NCBI RefSeq assembly: GCF_002240225.1 | Contig: NZ_CP022584.1 | Coordinates: 992,001-1,056,000 of the forward strand | Direction: 5' to 3' | Source: Paenibacillus physcomitrellae | GTDB taxonomy: Bacteria; Bacillota; Bacilli; Paenibacillales; Paenibacillaceae | Length of the DNA stretch: 64,000 bases | Part shown: positions 50,128 to 59,223 of the stretch, piece after piece | Position numbering within the stretch: position 1 is the first letter of the stretch | Layout of the letters: every line of letters starts with the position of its first letter | Made by a program: the position numbers and the translations under genes | The notes under the pieces: generated by a model | Database searches by the model: none | Seen by the model: only the letters and a program-made list of their open reading frames with translations | Told to the model about the DNA's origin: nothing

Positions 50128-51000
50128 ATGAAGAACATGTACATGGCAACAGACTGGAAAGATTACGAACTGATTGATACGGGAGCCGGGGACAAGCTCG
50201 AACGCTGGGGGGACGTCATTCTCCGCAGACCCGATCCGCAAATCATATGGCCGATTGAGAACGAAACCGGCGAATGGAAGAGCCTGCACGGCCATTACCA
50301 CCGGAGCTCCTCCGGCGGCGGAAACTGGGATATGAAGAAACCGCTCCCGGACAAATGGACGATTTCCTATAATCATCTCAAGTTTTATATTAAGCCGACC
50401 AGCTTTAAACATACAGGGCTGTTCCCTGAACAGGCCGCCAACTGGTCCTGGATGATGGATAAAATCAAAGGCGCAGGCCGGCCGATCTCCGTGCTTAACC
50501 TGTTTGCTTACACCGGCGGCGCATCCGTTGCCGCGGCATCCGCCGGCGCTTCAGTTGTACACGTCGATGCGGCGAAAGGCATGGTGCAGTGGGCGAAAGA
50601 GAACCTCCAGCTGTCCGGTCTCGGCGACCGTCCTGTCCGGTTCATTACGGACGATGTGTTCAAATTCGTGCAGCGCGAGCAGCGCAGAGGCAACAAATAC
50701 GACGCGATCATCATGGACCCGCCTTCTTACGGCAGAGGGCCGGGCGGTGAGATGTGGAAGCTGGAGCAAAGCTTGTATCCGTTCCTGGAGTCCTGCCTCG
50801 ACATTTTGTCGGACAAGCCGCTCTTCTTCCTGATCAACTCGTATACGACCGGCATTTCCCCCACGGTACTTAACAATATGCTGTCGATGACTGTGCAGCG
50901 CCGTTATGGCGGACGTATCTCGGCCGGTGAGCTTGGCCTGCCGATTACCCGTTCCGGCCTCACCCTGCCTTGCGGCATATTGGGACGCTGGGAGGAATAA
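50128..51000 (+). CDS. Class I SAM-dependent RNA methyltransferase (RlmI/RlmK-like)
   Basis: A 290-residue methyltransferase. The SAM-binding motif is VLNLFAYTGGASVAAASAG (about 118-136), motif II is VVHVDAAKGMVQWAKEN, and the catalytic motif is AIIMDPPSYGRGP. This is the layout of 23S rRNA cytosine methyltransferases of the RlmI class, but without the N-terminal PUA domain. GGAAGG lies just before the ATG at 50128; an earlier ATG at 50089 would be inside the leader hairpin. It is followed by a pseudouridine synthase gene 2 bases later, so the two modify RNA together. Confidence 0.85.
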   Translation: MKNMYMATDWKDYELIDTGAGDKLERWGDVILRRPDPQIIWPIENETGEWKSLHGHYHRSSSGGGNWDMKKPLPDKWTISYNHLKFYIKPTSFKHTGLFPEQAANWSWMMDKIKGAGRPISVLNLFAYTGGASVAAASAGASVVHVDAAKGMVQWAKENLQLSGLGDRPVRFITDDVFKFVQREQRRGNKYDAIIMDPPSYGRGPGGEMWKLEQSLYPFLESCLDILSDKPLFFLINSYTTGISPTVLNNMLSMTVQRRYGGRISAGELGLPITRSGLTLPCGILGRWEE

Positions 51001-51002
51001 AC

Positions 51003-51734
51003 ATGTCCGAACCGCTAGCCCGCACATGGAGCACGCCTTCCATGACGATTCTGTATGAGGATAATCACCTGCTCGGTGTTGAGAAACCGGTGAACGTGCC
51101 GGTGCAGGAGGATGCCAGCGGCGATCCGGATATGCTGACTTTGCTGAAGGAAGATTTGAAGGAGCGCTACAACAAACCCGGCAATGTGTTTTTGGGGCTT
51201 GTTCACCGGCTGGACCGCCCGGTCGGGGGGGCAATGATCTTCGCCAAAACGTCCAAAGCGGCTTCGCGTTTGTCAGAGGCCGTCCGCAGCCGGCAGTTTG
51301 AGAAGACTTACCTGGCGGTCGTGCACGGCGTGCCTTCCGTCCGGGCGGGACGGTTGACGCATTATTTACTGAAGGATGAGCGGACCAACACCGTCTCCGT
51401 CGTTCCCAAAGGCACAAACGGCGCCAAGGAGGCGATTCTGGAATACAGCATGATCGGCAGCACGGTAGACGGCTTATCCCTGGTGAGGGTGGAGCTGCAC
51501 ACCGGCCGGCCGCATCAGATCCGCGTGCAGTTCAGCCATACGGGCACTCCGCTGTACGGGGACCAGAAATACGGGGCGAGCGTCAATAAAGCAGGGCAGC
51601 AGATCGCTTTGTGGTCGGCTTTTGCCGGCTTCCCGCATCCGGTGACCAAAGAGCTGGTCAAGCTGGTGTCCGCACCGCCGGAGCAGCAGCCCTGGTCCCA
51701 TTGGACCCGTGAGATCGGACAGCTTCGCTTCTGA
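51003..51734 (+). CDS. RNA pseudouridine synthase (RluD family)
   Basis: A 243-residue enzyme that converts uridine into pseudouridine in structured RNA. The catalytic aspartate is Asp71 in GLVHRLDRPVGGAMIFAKT. ILYEDNHLLGVEKPVNVPVQ opens the catalytic domain, and LHTGRPHQIRVQFSHTGTPL completes the active site. No S4 domain is present. The ATG at 51003 has GGAGG at 7 bases and lies 2 bases beyond the methyltransferase stop, so the pair is one translation unit. The modified site is unknown. Confidence 0.9.
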   Translation: MSEPLARTWSTPSMTILYEDNHLLGVEKPVNVPVQEDASGDPDMLTLLKEDLKERYNKPGNVFLGLVHRLDRPVGGAMIFAKTSKAASRLSEAVRSRQFEKTYLAVVHGVPSVRAGRLTHYLLKDERTNTVSVVPKGTNGAKEAILEYSMIGSTVDGLSLVRVELHTGRPHQIRVQFSHTGTPLYGDQKYGASVNKAGQQIALWSAFAGFPHPVTKELVKLVSAPPEQQPWSHWTREIGQLRF

Positions 51735-51785
51735 AAGCCGTTTGGGCAGTTAGAACACCATGATTAGCCATTCAAGTTAACAGGA

Positions 51786-51843
51786 AAAGGGCTGATTCGC
51801 CTAAGGACATCATATGTCCCGGCGACCAGCCCTTTCTTTTTTT
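51786..51843 (+). terminator. Terminator of the RNA-modification operon
   Basis: AAAGGGCTG/AGCCCTTT outer stem with GCC/GGC and GGACAT/ATGTCC inner stems, then CTTTTTTT; about 50 bases after the pseudouridine synthase stop. Confidence 0.85.
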
Positions 51844-51909
51844 GACCGATCCGTTCGGTTGCCGGATCCTTGTTATATTCATAATTTCGTGAACGCTAGG
51901 ATTACTAAA

Positions 51910-51990
51910 GTTTGCTAGTTCAGCTAGTTCAGCTAGGTCAGCTAGGTCAGCTAAGTTTGCTAGGTTTGCTAGGTTCGCTAGGTTTACTAG
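51910..51990. repeat. Nine 9-bp tandem repeats (consensus GTTTGCTAG)
   Basis: Nine consecutive units of the form GTTTGCTAG, TTCAGCTAG or GTCAGCTAG, each differing from its neighbours at one to three bases, with the degenerate flanks GATTACTAA and GTTCACATC. The array lies between the RNA-modification operon terminator and the MarR stop. Read on the minus strand the units would give Asn/Asp/Glu-Leu-Ala tripeptides. Confidence 0.9.
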
Positions 51991-52012
51991 GTTCACATCT
52001 ATTAAACTGCTG

Positions 52013-52513
52013 TTATGCGGTTATTTTTCCTAACAGAAACAGCAGCAGCTGCTGATTATGCGTAGAGATTCGGTCCAGCATCTGGCTCAGAAATTCCGTC
52101 CGGACCTCCCGTCCGTGCTCGGCCTGCTCCTTCCCCTTCTCGGTAATGGACACCCAAACAATTCTCCGGTCGTTCTCATCGCGTTCGCGGGAGATGAGGC
52201 CTCCCTTCTCCATCCGGTCCAGAAGCATCGTTACCGCAGCTGGTGTTGTAGCCAGAAAAGGAATCATATCCGATGGTTTCATTTTCGGCTGGTTTCCCAG
52301 CAGTTCCAGAACGGTTAACTGCGATTCCGTCAGGGATGGCGATAGCTCATTCTCCATATGCGACTGATAGTCTTTGGACAGCTTCGACCAAAGTTTGGCA
52401 AATTCTTCTGTGTACACAATTGATCCCTCCAAATTCAGCGTATCCATTTCTTTCACTGCCTTAACCTTCGCCAGTTCCCTTCGCGATTCCTTCTCCATCG
52501 CAGTAAACGACAA
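52013..52513 (-). CDS. MarR family transcriptional regulator
   Basis: A winged-helix regulator with LTESQLTVLELLGNQ, MKPSDMIPFLATTPAAVTML (recognition helix) and the wing RERDENDRRIVWVSITEKG. The start is uncertain. A TTG at 52513 has GGAGAGG at 8 bases, but that sequence is also the right arm of the parC terminator hairpin. A GTG at 52456 or ATG at 52447 would give a 144-147-residue product, nearer the usual MarR size. The ligand is unknown, and no efflux gene is adjacent. Confidence 0.8.
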   Translation of the reverse strand: MSFTAMEKESRRELAKVKAVKEMDTLNLEGSIVYTEEFAKLWSKLSKDYQSHMENELSPSLTESQLTVLELLGNQPKMKPSDMIPFLATTPAAVTMLLDRMEKGGLISRERDENDRRIVWVSITEKGKEQAEHGREVRTEFLSQMLDRISTHNQQLLLFLLGKITA

Positions 52514-52517
52514 AAGA

Positions 52518-52555
52518 AGAACCTCTCCTTCAGTCGAAACGTCAGGAAAGGTTCT
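52518..52555 (-). terminator. Hairpin after parC, probable terminator
   Basis: AGAACCTTTCCT and AGGAGAGGTTCT (one mismatch as a G-U/A-C type pair) form a 12-bp stem, followed on the minus strand by TCTTTTG. The tail is only moderately U-rich, so read-through into the MarR gene is possible. Confidence 0.6.
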
Positions 52556-52610
52556 CTTTCGTCAAATCTATCCTCTTTGATCTTTCAGCTTTGAGCTGTC
52601 AGCCATCACA

Positions 52611-55070
52611 TCAGGCTTCAGAAGAAGCACCATAATGGGGCAGCTGCAGCAAATCGATAATCAAATCGTCTTTCTCCAGGCTGACCAGCGTCTTCCCGAT
52701 CGATTTGCGATCGGCAAGCGGAGCCTGCTCGGAAGAGAAGGACAAGCTGCGGCCTTCCCGGGTAACCGCTGTAATCAAGAATGACTCTTTAGTCCAATAT
52801 GCTCCAATAACAGCATTACCATTTGGTTTGACCCGTTTGCCTTCCTTAAATTCAAACGTTTGAATCCCTTTTCCGCCGCGGCTTTGGGTTGGATAATCCA
52901 GCAGCAGGGATCGTTTGCCGTAGCCCAAATCACTGATCACAAGTACTTCGCCTTCATCGCCGTCCAGCCAGAGAGCAGCTGTAACTTCGTCTTCATCGCG
53001 CAGCTGAATGCCGCGGACGCCGGCTGCCACGCGGCCCATCGCCCCTACTTCCTGCTCATTGAAGCGGATGGCCATGCCCAGCTTGGTAACCAGCATCAAA
53101 TCCTTGTCGCTCCGGCTTGGGTTCACCGCAACAATTTCATCGTCTGCGCCTACCTTGCAGGCAGCAACAGCCGAAGAACGTTTCGTCTCATATTCACTGA
53201 GCATTGTCCGTTTCACTTGTCCCCGTTTGGTAACAAAAACAAGGCTCATATCCGGCTGGTCAAAATGACGTACAGGGATCACGCTGATAATCCGGTCTTC
53301 CTTGGTCAGTGGAATAACATTCACGATCGCCGTGCCGTTATCCTTCCATTTGAACTCCGGAACCTGATGCACTGGCAACAGGAAATATTGGCCGCGCTGC
53401 GTAAAGATCAGCAGGTTCTCCAGCGTGTTTACGCTATGAATGAACTTGATGTAATCGCCTTCCTTGACGCCTGCGCTTCCAATCTCACCACCGGAACGGG
53501 TATAAGACAACATGCTGGTCCGCTTAATGTAGCCTTCTCCGGACAACGTGACAAGCACATCCTCCTGCGTCACCATGACCTCCAGGTTGACCTTGAGCTC
53601 TTCAACCTCGCCCTGAATGACGGAACGCCGGTCGATGCCGTATTTATCGCGGATTTCGACCAGTTCTTTTTTGATTACTGAAACGAGCTTCTTATCGCTG
53701 TTCAGAATCGCTTCGAGCGAAGCAATCTTCTTCTGCGTTTCATCCAGCTCCTTCTGGAGCTGGGTGATCTCCAGATTGGTCAACCGGTACAGTTGGAGCG
53801 TCAGGATCGAATCCGCCTGCCGTTCGGAGAACCCGAACATCCACTGCAGATTGTTCTGCGCATCCTGGCGGTTCTTCGAAGCTTTGATAGCCTCAATCAC
53901 TTCATCCAGAATGTTTAGCGCTTTGACGAGGCCTTCGAGCACATGGGCCCGGTCCTGTGCTTTCTCCAGCTCGAATTGGGTCCGGTGCGTTACTACTTCA
54001 CGCTGGTGGGCGATATACGACTGCAAAATCTCCAGAACCCCCAGCTGGCGCGGCGCTTTGTTGACGATAGCCACCATGTTGAAGTTATATGTCACCTGAA
54101 GATCCGTCTTCTTAAGCAGATAAGCCAAAATACCGTTGGCATCTGCGTCTTTCTTCAATTCCACAACGATACGGAGACCTGCGCGGCCGCTTTCGTCGCG
54201 GACCTCAGCGATCCCTTCCACCTTCTTCTCCAGCCGGATATTCTCCATGGCCGTTACCAGACGGGATTTCACCACCTGGTAAGGGATTTCGGTGATGACG
54301 ATCTGCTGTTTGCCGCCTCGGACGGTCTCAATCTCCGTCTTGGAACGAATATGGATCCGGCCTTTGCCTGTTTCATAGGCTTCGCGGATTCCATCTTCGC
54401 CCATAATGATGCCCCCGGTCGGGAAATCGGGACCTTTAATAATCTGCATCAGTTGCTCCAGCGTAGTATCCGGCTTCTCCATCAGCTCAATACACGCATC
54501 AATCGTTTCGCGGAGATTATGTGTCGGAATTTCTGTAGCGAAGCCGGATGAAATCCCGCTTACGCCGTTCACCAGCAGGTTGGGAAAACGGGCTGGAAGC
54601 ACAACCGGCTCTTTCGCCGTGTTATCGAAATTGTCCTTGAACAGCACCGTCCGTTTCTCGATGTCACGAAGCAGTTCAAGCGCAATCGGCGAAAGCCTCG
54701 CTTCCGTGTAACGCATAGCTGCAGGCGGATCATCGTCCTGGGAGCCCCAGTTGCCGTGGCCGTCCACCAGCACATGCGCCATTTTCCATGGCTGTGCCAT
54801 CCGGACCATCCCGTCATAGATGGACGAGTCCCCGTGGGGATGGTAGTTACCCATCACATCCCCGACCGTTTTCGCCGATTTGCGGTACGGCTTGTCCGGT
54901 GTATTGCCCGAATCGTACATGGCGTACAGAATCCGGCGCTGAACCGGCTTCAGTCCGTCCCTTACGTCCGGAATGGCCCGATCCTGAATGATATATTTGG
55001 AATATCTGCCAAACCGGTCGCCAACAACCTCTTCCAGAAAGGCCGGCAGAAAATTCTCAAGCGTTCCCAT
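52611..55070 (-). CDS. parC: DNA topoisomerase IV subunit A
   Basis: The breakage-reunion subunit, 819 residues, that decatenates daughter chromosomes with ParE. The catalytic tyrosine is Tyr121 (RYTEARLSP), and the quinolone-resistance region reads [14 protein letters not shown] (77-90), with Ser82 and Asp86 at the positions where fluoroquinolone mutations usually occur; both look wild type in character. The C-terminal beta-pinwheel repeats ([20 protein letters not shown], then [13 protein letters not shown]) follow. AAGGTGA precedes the ATG. It lies 14 bases after parE. GyrA is the alternative, but the adjoining ParE-type subunit and the C-terminal form favour topoisomerase IV. Confidence 0.9.
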   Translation of the reverse strand: MGTLENFLPAFLEEVVGDRFGRYSKYIIQDRAIPDVRDGLKPVQRRILYAMYDSGNTPDKPYRKSAKTVGDVMGNYHPHGDSSIYDGMVRMAQPWKMAHVLVDGHGNWGSQDDDPPAAMRYTEARLSPIALELLRDIEKRTVLFKDNFDNTAKEPVVLPARFPNLLVNGVSGISSGFATEIPTHNLRETIDACIELMEKPDTTLEQLMQIIKGPDFPTGGIIMGEDGIREAYETGKGRIHIRSKTEIETVRGGKQQIVITEIPYQVVKSRLVTAMENIRLEKKVEGIAEVRDESGRAGLRIVVELKKDADANGILAYLLKKTDLQVTYNFNMVAIVNKAPRQLGVLEILQSYIAHQREVVTHRTQFELEKAQDRAHVLEGLVKALNILDEVIEAIKASKNRQDAQNNLQWMFGFSERQADSILTLQLYRLTNLEITQLQKELDETQKKIASLEAILNSDKKLVSVIKKELVEIRDKYGIDRRSVIQGEVEELKVNLEVMVTQEDVLVTLSGEGYIKRTSMLSYTRSGGEIGSAGVKEGDYIKFIHSVNTLENLLIFTQRGQYFLLPVHQVPEFKWKDNGTAIVNVIPLTKEDRIISVIPVRHFDQPDMSLVFVTKRGQVKRTMLSEYETKRSSAVAACKVGADDEIVAVNPSRSDKDLMLVTKLGMAIRFNEQEVGAMGRVAAGVRGIQLRDEDEVTAALWLDGDEGEVLVISDLGYGKRSLLLDYPTQSRGGKGIQTFEFKEGKRVKPNGNAVIGAYWTKESFLITAVTREGRSLSFSSEQAPLADRKSIGKTLVSLEKDDLIIDLLQLPHYGASSEA

Positions 55071-55084
55071 GCCCCATCACCTTC

Positions 55085-57064
55085 TCATTCCTCAAACTCT
55101 GTGAAATCTACATTCTCAACAATCCAGCGTTTACGCGGTTCTACCTTGTCGCCCATCAGTGTGGATACGCGGCGCTCCGCTTTTGCGGCATCTTCGATCT
55201 GAACCTGCAGCAGCGTCCGGGTTTCCGGATCCATCGTGGTCTCCCAGAGCTGATCCGGATTCATCTCTCCGAGTCCTTTGTAACGCTGCAGTTCAAAGTT
55301 TTTGCCGAATTCCTTTAAATAATTTTGCAGCTGTTCATCGGTCCAGGCATAACGGACGGTCTCCAGCTTGCCGGATTTGCGGGTAATCTTGTAAAGCGGC
55401 GGCTGGGCGATGTAAATACGGCCCGCATCGATCAGCTCTTTCATATAACGGTAGAAGAACGTGAGCAGCAGCACCTGAATATGTGCTCCGTCTGTATCGG
55501 CGTCTGTCATAATAATAATTTTCGCAAAATTACTGTCCTCAAGCTCAAACTCCGTTCCGATTCCGGCGCCAATTGCCGTAATAATGGCACGATACTCTTC
55601 GTTCTTCAGAATATCGGCCAGCTTGGCTTTCTCCGGATTCATCGGTTTGCCCTTCAGCGGAAGAATCGCTTGAATCTTGGAGTCACGTCCCTGTTTAGCC
55701 GAACCTCCGGCAGAGTCTCCTTCGACGATAAATAATTCTGTCCGCGTAAAATCCTTGGACTGCGCCGGCGTCAGCTTGCCGCCCAGATTCGAGCTTTCGC
55801 TGCGTTTCTTGCCGGTCCGCATTTCGTCGCGGGCTTTGCGCGCCGCTTCGCGCGCTTTGGAAGCCTGAACAGCTTTCTTGATCAGCGTTTGGGCTACGCC
55901 CGGATTTTCCTCGAGGAACAGCTGCATCTTTTCAGACACCGTTGCGTCAACCGCACTTCGCGCCGATGCGCTTCCCAGTTGATCCTTTGTCTGCCCCACG
56001 AATTCGACCTCGGACATCTTGACGCTGATCACGGTCATCATACCTTCGCGTAAATCGGAGCCTTCCAGGTTTTTATCCTTCTCTTTCAGCAGCCCCGCTT
56101 TACGCGCGTATTCGTTCATGACCCGGGTATAGGCGGTTTTAAAACCTGTTTCATGCGTTCCCCCGCCTCGGGTAGGAATGGAATTGACGAACGAAGCGAT
56201 CGTTTCCGTGTAACCGGCATTGTACTGCATGGCGACTTCCACTTCGATTTCATCGCGTTCCGCGTAGAAGTGAATGACATCATGAAGCACGTCTTTGCCT
56301 TCGTTCAAATATTCGACGAACTGGCTGGCTCCACCTTCATAATAAAATTCATCCGCCCGGCCTGAGCGTTCATCCTTCAGAACTACTCTTAAGCCCGAAT
56401 TGAGGAAGGCGATCTCCTGCAACCGTTCAGCAAGCGTATCATAATTCAGTGCAATGCCGTTTTGAAAAATACGAATATCCGGTTTAAAGGTAACCTTGGT
56501 GCCCGTTTTGTTCGTATTACCCAGCACCTCAAGTCCTGTCACCGGCTCGCCGACATGTTCTTTGCCGTCCTTATCAGCCCAATATTCAAACCGCATGCGG
56601 TGAATTTTACCTTCGCGGTAAATTTCGACTTCAAGCCACTCCGACAATGCATTCGTCACGGATGCGCCTACCCCGTGGAGTCCCCCGGACTTTTTGTATC
56701 CGCCTCCGCCAAATTTGCCGCCTGCGTGCAGAATCGTAAAAACAACCTGCGGCGTCGGAATCCCCGTTTTATGTTTTCCCGTAGGAATACCGCGTCCATT
56801 GTCCAAAACCGTTACCGAACCATCTTTATGAAGGGTAATATCGATTCTGGAGCAGTATTTGGCAAGATGTTCGTCTACGGCGTTGTCGACGATCTCCCAA
56901 ACCAGATGATGCAAACCCGACGAGCTTGTGCTCCCGATGTACATCCCTGGCCGTTTTCTGACCGCGACAAGTCCTTCGAGCACTTGAATATCGTCCGCGT
57001 CATATCCCGCTTGTTCTGCCCCGTTCCCGGAGTTTGCCGCGAACAAATCGATTTGCTCGGCCAT
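55085..57064 (-). CDS. parE: DNA topoisomerase IV subunit B
   Basis: The ATPase subunit, 659 residues. The GHKL domain has VRKRPGMYIGST and WEIVDNAVDEHLAKYC (with the catalytic Glu), DNGRGIP and GGGGYKKSGGLHGVGASVTN. The TOPRIM domain has LFIVEGDSAGGSAKQGRD and IIMTDADTDGAHIQ, and the C-terminus ends with QRYKGLGEMNPDQLWETTM. AAGGGGGAG lies before the ATG. It forms an operon with parC downstream. An ABC-2 transporter unit on the same strand ends 85 bases upstream. Confidence 0.92.
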   Translation of the reverse strand: MAEQIDLFAANSGNGAEQAGYDADDIQVLEGLVAVRKRPGMYIGSTSSSGLHHLVWEIVDNAVDEHLAKYCSRIDITLHKDGSVTVLDNGRGIPTGKHKTGIPTPQVVFTILHAGGKFGGGGYKKSGGLHGVGASVTNALSEWLEVEIYREGKIHRMRFEYWADKDGKEHVGEPVTGLEVLGNTNKTGTKVTFKPDIRIFQNGIALNYDTLAERLQEIAFLNSGLRVVLKDERSGRADEFYYEGGASQFVEYLNEGKDVLHDVIHFYAERDEIEVEVAMQYNAGYTETIASFVNSIPTRGGGTHETGFKTAYTRVMNEYARKAGLLKEKDKNLEGSDLREGMMTVISVKMSEVEFVGQTKDQLGSASARSAVDATVSEKMQLFLEENPGVAQTLIKKAVQASKAREAARKARDEMRTGKKRSESSNLGGKLTPAQSKDFTRTELFIVEGDSAGGSAKQGRDSKIQAILPLKGKPMNPEKAKLADILKNEEYRAIITAIGAGIGTEFELEDSNFAKIIIMTDADTDGAHIQVLLLTFFYRYMKELIDAGRIYIAQPPLYKITRKSGKLETVRYAWTDEQLQNYLKEFGKNFELQRYKGLGEMNPDQLWETTMDPETRTLLQVQIEDAAKAERRVSTLMGDKVEPRKRWIVENVDFTEFEE

Positions 57065-57149
57065 TCATGCTCCCCCTTTGATCTTTTGCTCGATGTAGGG
57101 CTGAGATGGCCCCGAATGCAAACAAATGTTTTCTTAATCCTTGTACATT

Positions 57150-58130
57150 TTAATTCAATATATCCTGTTTCGTAAAGACAATGAAGGAAACAACCAGTGA
57201 AGCGGCGCCCCAAATCGCCAGAACGACCAACGAAAAGACGAGTGTCATGCCTTCAATTGGAGCAGGCGTTCCCGACAAATAATCGGTCAATTCCAGATTA
57301 ACCATAAACAAATATTTGGCGCTTTGCCAAGCGGAAGCCATATTAGTCAGGATGTTGCCGGCAATCAAGGCCGCCATCATAATCACGATACTTGCCGCCG
57401 TACTCCGCACCAGAACGGAGATCATAAAGGCCAGCATGGATACCACCAGGCTGACGAACCAGATCAGCCCTAGTTGCATAAACAGATACAGCCATTGGGG
57501 AACCGCATGCACCGCCGAAAGATCCACATCGCTTCCTTGCAGCTGAAATCCGGTAAAGACAGGCATATTAAATCCTTCATATCCGAATACCAGACCGGAA
57601 ATCGCGTAACAGATCACAAAAGAAGCCACGACTGTCAGGGATACGAACATAAACAAGGTGACCAACTTGCTGAGCAGCACCTTCCACCTCCGCACGGGTT
57701 TGGTCAGCAGCATTTTGATCGTTCCCGACGTTCGTTCCGAAGACACTATATCCGAAGCAATGCCCATGATCAGCAGCGGAATAAACAAAGATGAGGCATT
57801 ATCCATAAATTCCCGTGTAAAAGTCACGCCGCCCGGCTGCTGCGGATTCACATCATGGTCTAAATAATATTTCATCTGCTGGATATAGATTTGACGGTAT
57901 TTCTTCCATTCATCCGGAATTCTTGAACTTCCGAGCGAATTTTGATTATCCGTTATGGCCTGCTGAACGGATCTGCGCCAGTCGTCGCCGAATTTCTCCT
58001 TGTTCCGCTCGGCCACTTTCATTTGTGCGTAAGTAAACATGGGAACAAGAACCACCAGCACCAGTAAAATGACGTAAAAACGTTTCTTGCGCATCATTTT
58101 GATGGTTTCGTTTCGAATGAGGGGCATCAT
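57150..58130 (-). CDS. ABC-2 type transporter permease
   Basis: A membrane permease of 326 residues. The first helix is FYVILLVLVVLVPMFTYA, an extracellular loop of about 80 residues follows, then five helices beginning with ASSLFIPLLIMGIASDIVSS. ERTSGTIKMLLTKPVRRWKV is the coupling loop typical of bacitracin/gliding-type permeases. The frame reaches a GTG at 58148 inside the ATPase gene; the ATG at 58130, 1 base after that gene's stop, is preferred, though a TTG at 58139 has a better-spaced AAGGTG. The substrate is unknown. Confidence 0.82.
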   Translation of the reverse strand: MMPLIRNETIKMMRKKRFYVILLVLVVLVPMFTYAQMKVAERNKEKFGDDWRRSVQQAITDNQNSLGSSRIPDEWKKYRQIYIQQMKYYLDHDVNPQQPGGVTFTREFMDNASSLFIPLLIMGIASDIVSSERTSGTIKMLLTKPVRRWKVLLSKLVTLFMFVSLTVVASFVICYAISGLVFGYEGFNMPVFTGFQLQGSDVDLSAVHAVPQWLYLFMQLGLIWFVSLVVSMLAFMISVLVRSTAASIVIMMAALIAGNILTNMASAWQSAKYLFMVNLELTDYLSGTPAPIEGMTLVFSLVVLAIWGAASLVVSFIVFTKQDILN

Positions 58131-58131
58131 A

Positions 58132-59148
58132 TTAGTCAATGGATTCACCTTCCGTCAATTCGAGGAACAGCTGTTCCAGTGTAGGATTAAGTTTATAAAC
58201 CGAACGAACCCGCAGTCCTTCTTGGGTAAACAGCTCCACATAATCCGCGATTCTGTCTCCGTCCATTTGGCAGATGACCGCATCCTCCGCAATCCCCGCC
58301 ATGACCGAGTCATCCAATACCGTCTCCGGATGCTCCACGATCGGAATATCAGACCGCTGAAGCAGTTCCTGGATGCGGTTTCCCGGCTCAGCTTCCCAAA
58401 CAACGTAATTGGATCTGCCCGCAATAAGCTCATTTACGCGGCCAACGGCCAGCACCCGCCCTGAGCTGATAATCGCTACACGGTCACATAGCAGCTGAAT
58501 TTCGCTAAGCAGATGACTGGATACAAATACAGCCATTCCCTGATCGGCCAGCCTGCGGATAAAATCCCTCATTTCCTTGATTCCCTTCGGGTCCAGCCCA
58601 TTGGTGGGCTCGTCGAGAATCAGCAGTCTCGGCCTTCCAAGTAGTGCCTGTGCAATGCCGAGGCGCTGGCGCATCCCCAGCGAATAGGTCCGCACCTTAT
58701 CATGAATCCGTTGATCCAGCCGGACCATCTCCACCACTTCTTGAATCCGGGCGTCATCGACGCCGGGAAGCATCCGCGCAAACTGCTCAAGATTCTCCCA
58801 ACCCGTTAAATACGGATAAACCTCCGGATTTTCTACAATCGCGCCGACCCTGGCAAGCGCCTGTTCGGGCTGACGGCGGATATCATACCCGCAGATTTCA
58901 ATCGTTCCTTCGGTAGGCTTGATCAAATCAACCAGCATCCGGATCGTCGTTGTTTTGCCAGCACCATTTGGCCCGAGGAAACCGAAAATTTCCCCCTCCA
59001 GCACCTCAAACGTAACATCCTCGATGATCCATCTTTTGCCGATTTTCTTCCGCAAATGGCGGACCTCCAGCACGGATTGCCCGGTGGGGTTCTCCTTCCC
59101 ATTCCCGCTCGCTTCATCGATCGGAATAATAGGTTGTGGTTCGTTCAT
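58132..59148 (-). CDS. ABC transporter ATP-binding protein
   Basis: A 338-residue ATPase of the antibiotic-export/CcmA-like class: Walker A FLGPNGAGKTTTIRML (about 55-70), signature YSLGMRQRLGIAQALL, Walker B LLILDEPTNGLDPKG and VFVSSHLLSEI with the H-loop. A 25-residue polar N-terminal extension (EPQPIIPIDEASGNGKENP) precedes the domain, and a 100-residue C-terminal extension follows. It energises the permease encoded directly downstream. GGGAG lies 11 bases before the ATG. Confidence 0.88.
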   Translation of the reverse strand: MNEPQPIIPIDEASGNGKENPTGQSVLEVRHLRKKIGKRWIIEDVTFEVLEGEIFGFLGPNGAGKTTTIRMLVDLIKPTEGTIEICGYDIRRQPEQALARVGAIVENPEVYPYLTGWENLEQFARMLPGVDDARIQEVVEMVRLDQRIHDKVRTYSLGMRQRLGIAQALLGRPRLLILDEPTNGLDPKGIKEMRDFIRRLADQGMAVFVSSHLLSEIQLLCDRVAIISSGRVLAVGRVNELIAGRSNYVVWEAEPGNRIQELLQRSDIPIVEHPETVLDDSVMAGIAEDAVICQMDGDRIADYVELFTQEGLRVRSVYKLNPTLEQLFLELTEGESID

Positions 59149-59223
59149 GTTTGTTCACACTCCCTTGCCGTCTGTTGGAAAGCTTATAGAAAGGGACGTC
59201 CATTAAGCCCTGACCTGACCCGT

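Noticed and set aside
51910..51990. CRISPR array
   Set aside because: Units of 9 bp follow each other without spacers, and no cas genes are present.
51772..51996. A 74-residue minus-strand frame with Asn/Asp/Glu-Leu-Ala repeats
   Set aside because: It starts at a GTG without a ribosome binding site, and its repeated sequence is simply the 9-bp array read in frame; the second half runs antisense through the terminator.
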